Positions 59,674 to 64,000 of a stretch of 64,000 nucleotides of DNA are shown here, piece after piece. The notes beneath the pieces were generated by a model. That model searched no databases. It saw only the letters and a program-made list of their open reading frames with translations, and was not told the origin of the DNA. Source of the DNA: Delphinapterus leucas (lineage: Eukaryota > Chordata > Mammalia > Artiodactyla > Monodontidae); assembly GCF_002288925.2 (NCBI RefSeq), contig NW_022097999.1:16237285-16301284 (forward strand), written 5' to 3'. Position 1 is the stretch's first letter, and each line of letters starts with the position of its first letter. Made by a program: the position numbers and the translations under genes.

Positions 59674-60409
59674 GCTGAATCCTTCGTTTGTCTGTATAAT
59701 AAAACTTACATATTTATAACAGTTCTGTCTTCTATCTCATCTTCGTTTAAATGCTGTTCAAAATATTGCACTTAATTTCTCCTTTAAGTTCAGTTGAGGT
59801 GTTCAATTCTAGGTTAAAAAGAAATAGTGCCATGATAAACAAACCTTTGACATTAGAAATTGGGAGGTTTCCAAAAAGTAAAAATTTAATTTCTTTAACA
59901 AACAGTATTACCATGACATGAGCATTAATGTTTATATGCTTCAATATTGCATTAACGTTTTCAAAGTGACTTCACATACATTATCCATTCAAACATCATG
60001 TTAGCACTCTTATTTTTTCAACAAGGAAGCAAACTCTTTGAGATGAACTTCTTGCCTAAGAACCACTCTGGTGCAGTAGGCCTGTTTCTAGAACCAGGTT
60101 GTCTGCACTAAAAATCCAGTGCTCTTTTCTACTCTATCACCTACTTTATAAGAGAACTTAATGCTCACATTTCATGCAACCTTCTGTAAACATATAAAAC
60201 TAAACCAATCATTTTGAAACAAATGATTGAAAAAATACAGTTTTAGTATTTTATTTTTTTAGCTTCAAAAGCTCACAGAAGTATATAAAAACCATCCCAC
60301 CTCATTTCCTATTCCCACTAATGCAGCTGCAATTTGGAGTGCGTTCTTCCATTTCTTTTTCTGTGTAATAAAGCTGTATGATATATACAACACACATACT
60401 TTTTTTTTT
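59674..60409. other. Unassigned intergenic sequence
   Basis: A weak MIR-like fragment may lie at about 59965-60060. Otherwise nothing was recognised. Confidence 0.3.
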
Positions 60410-60425
60410 AGTAAAAAAACTGTGA

Positions 60426-63275
60426 AGAGGTAGCCAAGATGGTGGCGTAGGAAGACCCTGTATGCACCTCTTAGCAAGGACACACCAAAATTACAACTAC
60501 TTACAGAGCAACTATCTATTTGAATGGCCTGAATATTAGCAGAAAAGATTTTTCACAACTAAAGACATCAAGAAGGAACCGCAATGAGACAGGTAGGAAG
60601 AATGGAGATGCAGTATAGTCAGGACCCACACACCTGGGTGGGCAACCCACAAATGGGAAAAATATCACAATCATTGAGGTCCTCTCCGTGAAGCAGGGGG
60701 CCCAAGCACCACACTGGGCTCCCCAGCCCGAAGGTCGTGCACCTCCTGCACCAGGAAAATGAGCCTCCAGAACATCTGGCTTTGAAAACCAGCAGGGCTT
60801 ATGTTTGGGAGAGCCAGGGAGCTGTAGGAAACACAGACTCTGCTCTTAAAGAGTGTGCACAAAATCTCACATGCCCCAAGTCCCAGCACAGAATCAGTAG
60901 TTTGAAAAGAGCCTGGGTTGGACCCACTGGCTCATCTTGGAGAGCCTCCGGGAGAGGAAAGAGGCAACTGGAACTCCCCGCTGGAAAAAGAGACATTGGT
61001 GGCAGCCATTTTGGGGAGTTCATTCTTCCCTAATAACACTGCTGCTGGCAAGTGTCCTTTTGTCACCCTCCATCTAGTCTGTTAGCACCAGGCACCTGCC
61101 CCAACACTTCAGCAGCAGAAGTGGCCCCAATAACCCCTGGACCATGCAGATAGCCTCAAGGGAAGACTACCCCATGCTCCAGCAAGCCCACAGCCACTGC
61201 TGGAGGCATTGCCTTGCAGTCAATCAGGATAGGGGCCAGCCTCACCTACCAAGAGCCCGCAGTAGTCAAGCCCACCACAACAGAAGGGTGTACACACAGG
61301 GGGCACCCCTAGAGCATATCGTTCTGATGACCAGAGAGGAGCACACTGCTGAGCCCCATAGAGCAATATGCAAAAGAATCAAACTGGACTACTTTCTCAC
61401 ACCATATAAACTCAAAGTGGATTAAAGACTTAAATGTTAAGTCCTAAAAGTGAGAAAGGAGGGAAGGGGGCAGAGTACAACCATTAGCTGTTGAGGATAC
61501 AACAGAAACTGGTTAAAACCTATTAGGCCTAAGATGGCAGAAGATTCAACTTCCGGTAGACTTTGAGCCTCATTATACACTCACTGTAACACATGAGCAT
61601 GTTAAATGACACACCCACAGGTGCCATGACTGTCTCGAGGTTGACCATAAAAGGCCAAAGAGTAGGCAATGTCCCAATTCCTGGAAATCCCCCCCTCCCC
61701 CAAAATAGTTGGAATAATCCTCCCACTTGTTAGTCTATGAAAGTACCCAGTCCATAAAAACTAACCATTCCATATTTCGGCGCCACTGTCACCTTCTGAG
61801 AAGGACCACATTCTGCCTATGGAATGTGTATCTCTCTAAATAAACTTGCTTTCACTTTACTATGGCCCACTCTTGAAATCTTTTCTGCGTGAAGCCAAGG
61901 ACCCTCACTTGGTGGCCCATCCCAGGAACTCGCCCAAGACCCAGGACATGACCATCCTCTTGTGCCCCATTTTCTCGTAACAAAACCATAAAACTTCTAG
62001 AAGAAAATATAGGCAAGTATGGCCTTTCTCATTGGTCCTAGAAATTTTTTTTGTATATGTCACCTCAGGCAAGGGAAACCAAAGCAAAAATAAACAAATG
62101 GGACTACATCAAACTAAAATGCTTTCCCACAGCAAAGGAAATTATCAAAAACAAAAAGGCTGCCTAATGAATGGGAGAAGATATTTGCAAACAATATGTC
62201 CAATAAGGGGTTAATATCCAAAATATATAAAGAATTCATACAACTCAATATCAAAAAAACAAACAACCTGTTTAAAAAATGGGCAGAGGGCCTAACTAGA
62301 CATTTTTCCAAAGTAGACATACAGATGGCCAACAGGCACATGGAAAGATGTTCAATATCACTTATCATCAGGGAAAGGAATGCAAATCAAAACCACAATG
62401 AGTTATCACCTCACACCTGTCAGAATGGCTATTGGCAAAAAGACAAGAAATAACAAGTGCTGGTGAGAATGGGGAAAAAAGGGAACCCTCATGCACCGTT
62501 GGTGAGATTATAAATTGGTGCAGCCAGTATGGGAAAGAGTATGGAGGTGCCCCCAAAAATTAAAAATATAATTACCAATTACCATATGATCCAGCAATTC
62601 CACTCCTGGGTATTTAGCTAAAGAAGATGGAAACATTAATTCAAAAAGATACATGCACACGAACATTCACTGCAGCATTATTTGCAATAGCCAAGATATG
62701 GAAGCTAAGTGTCCATCGATAGATGAGTAGATAAAAAGATGTGAGATATATATATCAATATAGATACATAGAGATATATGTGGAATATTACTGATCCATG
62801 AAAAAGAATGAAATCTTGCCATTTGCGACAACATGAGTGAATCTAGAGAGTATTATGCTAAGTGAAATAAGTCAGACAGAGAAAAACAAATATGTATGAT
62901 ATCACTTAACTGTGGAATGTAAGAAACAAAGCAAATAAAACAAAATGAAAACAAGACTCATAGATACAGAGAACAAATGGGTGTTTGCCAGAGGAGAGGG
63001 TGGTGGAGTGGGTGAAATAGGTGAAGTGGGTTAACAGGTACAAATCTCCAGTTATAAAATGAATAAGCCACAGGTATATAATACACAACATAAGGAATAT
63101 GGCCAATAATATTGTAATAACTTTGTGTGGGGACAGATGGTTACTAGACTTATTGGGGTGATAATTTCATAATGTATGCAATTGGCAAATCACTATGCAG
63201 TACACCTAAAACTAGCATAATTTTGTATGTCAACAATAAATATTTTGTATATTTCAATAAAAAAAGAAGAAAAAA
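60426..63275 (+). repeat. Internally deleted L1 with intact ends, containing an LTR
   Basis: The left end is an L1 5' UTR start ('gccaagatggtggcgtaggaag'). About 940 bases of 5' UTR-like sequence follow. The element then jumps at about 61365 to the ORF2 3' part ('atgcaaaagaatcaaactggactact') and runs to the 3' UTR and A-rich tail. The duplication agta(aa)aaaactgtga / agtacaaactgtga flanks the whole (60410-60425 and 63276-63289), so it entered as one insertion. ORF1 and most of ORF2 are absent. The LTR at 61451-61982 inserted later. Confidence 0.85.
61451..61982 (+). repeat. Solo LTR (class I type) inside the L1
   Basis: The 532-base element starts TGAGAAAGG and ends GTAACA. It carries a polyadenylation signal (aataaa, about 61839-61844). 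The L1 sequence resumes directly afterwards. The 4-base flanks are aaag and aaac, a target duplication with one change. No internal viral genes are present. Confidence 0.75.
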
Positions 63276-63289
63276 AGTACAAACTGTGA

Positions 63290-63803
63290 TCATACAAACA
63301 TAAGCCAAGCACTTTCTTTCTCTACTCAATATACCTTTAAAAAGACATAGTGAATTTCAGGTGAAGTTTTTCTTCACCTAAATGCTTCCTTTAGCAGTGG
63401 ACTCAGGATTTGCTGTCTTTACTCATTTTTTTTTTCTAAAATTTCTGGCTACCTTAATTTCTATGACTTTCACCTGGTTCTTTTCTTTCTTCCCTTTATT
63501 ATATTTGTAAATATATTTGATATATACAAAAGATTATCTGAAATACATGAGTTAGTTATAAATCAAAATATAATAATAAAAAAAAACCCTAAACTCACCA
63601 TCCAATTCAAGAACCAAAGACTCAAGAAGCTACCCTATCCTACACTTCAGAGGTAAGCACATTCCTAAATGTTGTGTGTCATTCTGCTGTTTTTATATAT
63701 AAATGTTTTAAAAATACATATAAATACTTTATCACAAATTTATATGAAATAATATATTGTTTAGTTTTGCTTATTTTTGAGATCTATTACAAACTATATT
63801 GTA
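63290..63803. other. Unassigned intergenic sequence
   Basis: AT-rich, nothing recognised. Confidence 0.3.
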
Positions 63804-63966
63804 GGGACTTCCCTGGTGGTCCAGTGGTTAATACTGCATGCTCCCAATGCAGGGGGCCAGGGTTTGGTCCCTGGTCAGGGAACTAGATCTCGCATGCCGC
63901 AACTAAAAAGATCCGGTGTGCTGCAACTAAGACCCAGGCAGCCAAATAAATAAATAAATAAATAAA
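63804..63966 (+). repeat. tRNA-derived SINE (CHR-related form)
   Basis: It begins gggacttccctggtggtcca and has the B box ggtttggtccc. A short body ends in an (aaat)n tail. It is related to, but distinct from, the other forms here. Confidence 0.9.
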
Positions 63967-64000
63967 ACAAAACAAAAACCTTAGTATAAATGGATGCTGG

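Noticed and set aside
1..64000. CRISPR arrays, operons, riboswitches, phage or plasmid features, and intact tRNA or rRNA genes
   Set aside because: The direct repeats are SINEs, target duplications or microsatellites. The tRNA-like heads all belong to SINEs and continue into SINE bodies. The sequence is a vertebrate genome.

Overview
This window looks like mammalian nuclear DNA from a cetacean (whale or dolphin). It has almost no long reading frames, a dense load of interspersed repeats, and about 26 copies or fragments of the tRNA-derived SINEs (CHR type) typical of cetaceans and their close relatives. Two copies of the short '...gagaggcccgcgtaccgc' form still have near-perfect target-site duplications. 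The species cannot be fixed from sequence alone.

One protein-coding gene can be supported: the 5' end of HSD17B12, on the minus strand. Coding exon 1 is at 53617-53776. It sits in a CpG-rich promoter (about 53440-54230) with several CCAAT and GC boxes. Coding exon 2 is at 2888-2934 and carries the SDR cofactor-binding glycine motif. The two exons join in phase (G|TT = Val) across a first intron of about 50.7 kb that fills most of the window. Positions 1-2880 belong to intron 2, and 54.3-64 kb lies upstream of the gene. HSD17B12 encodes the endoplasmic-reticulum 3-ketoacyl-CoA reductase of very-long-chain fatty acid elongation.

The rest is mainly repeats. They include L1 fragments of several ages (1-1140, 14.8-16.5, 20.6-21.4, 43.6-43.8, 48.85-49.5, 58.4-59.0 and 60.4-63.3 kb), L2 and MIR relics, and solo LTRs (6460-6869, about 10.66-11.06, about 50.8-51.4 and 61451-61982). 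There are also MaLR LTRs (28.2-28.8 and 46.1-46.5 kb), a Tigger-type element (3034-3269) and a hAT-type element (30.4-30.9 kb). Repeat-poor stretches that may hold regulatory sequence lie at about 13.0-14.3, 24.2-26.1, 32.2-34.7 and 52.3-53.4 kb.

The items most worth a second look are: a 90-base candidate cassette ('poison') exon in intron 1 at 25447-25536; an internally deleted L1 that keeps both ends and its target-site duplication, with a junction suggestive of splicing; a SINE and an L1 that each appear to carry transduced 3' flanking sequence; and two extremely short L1-machinery insertions, one of them only an A-rich tail. I found no new multi-gene system.
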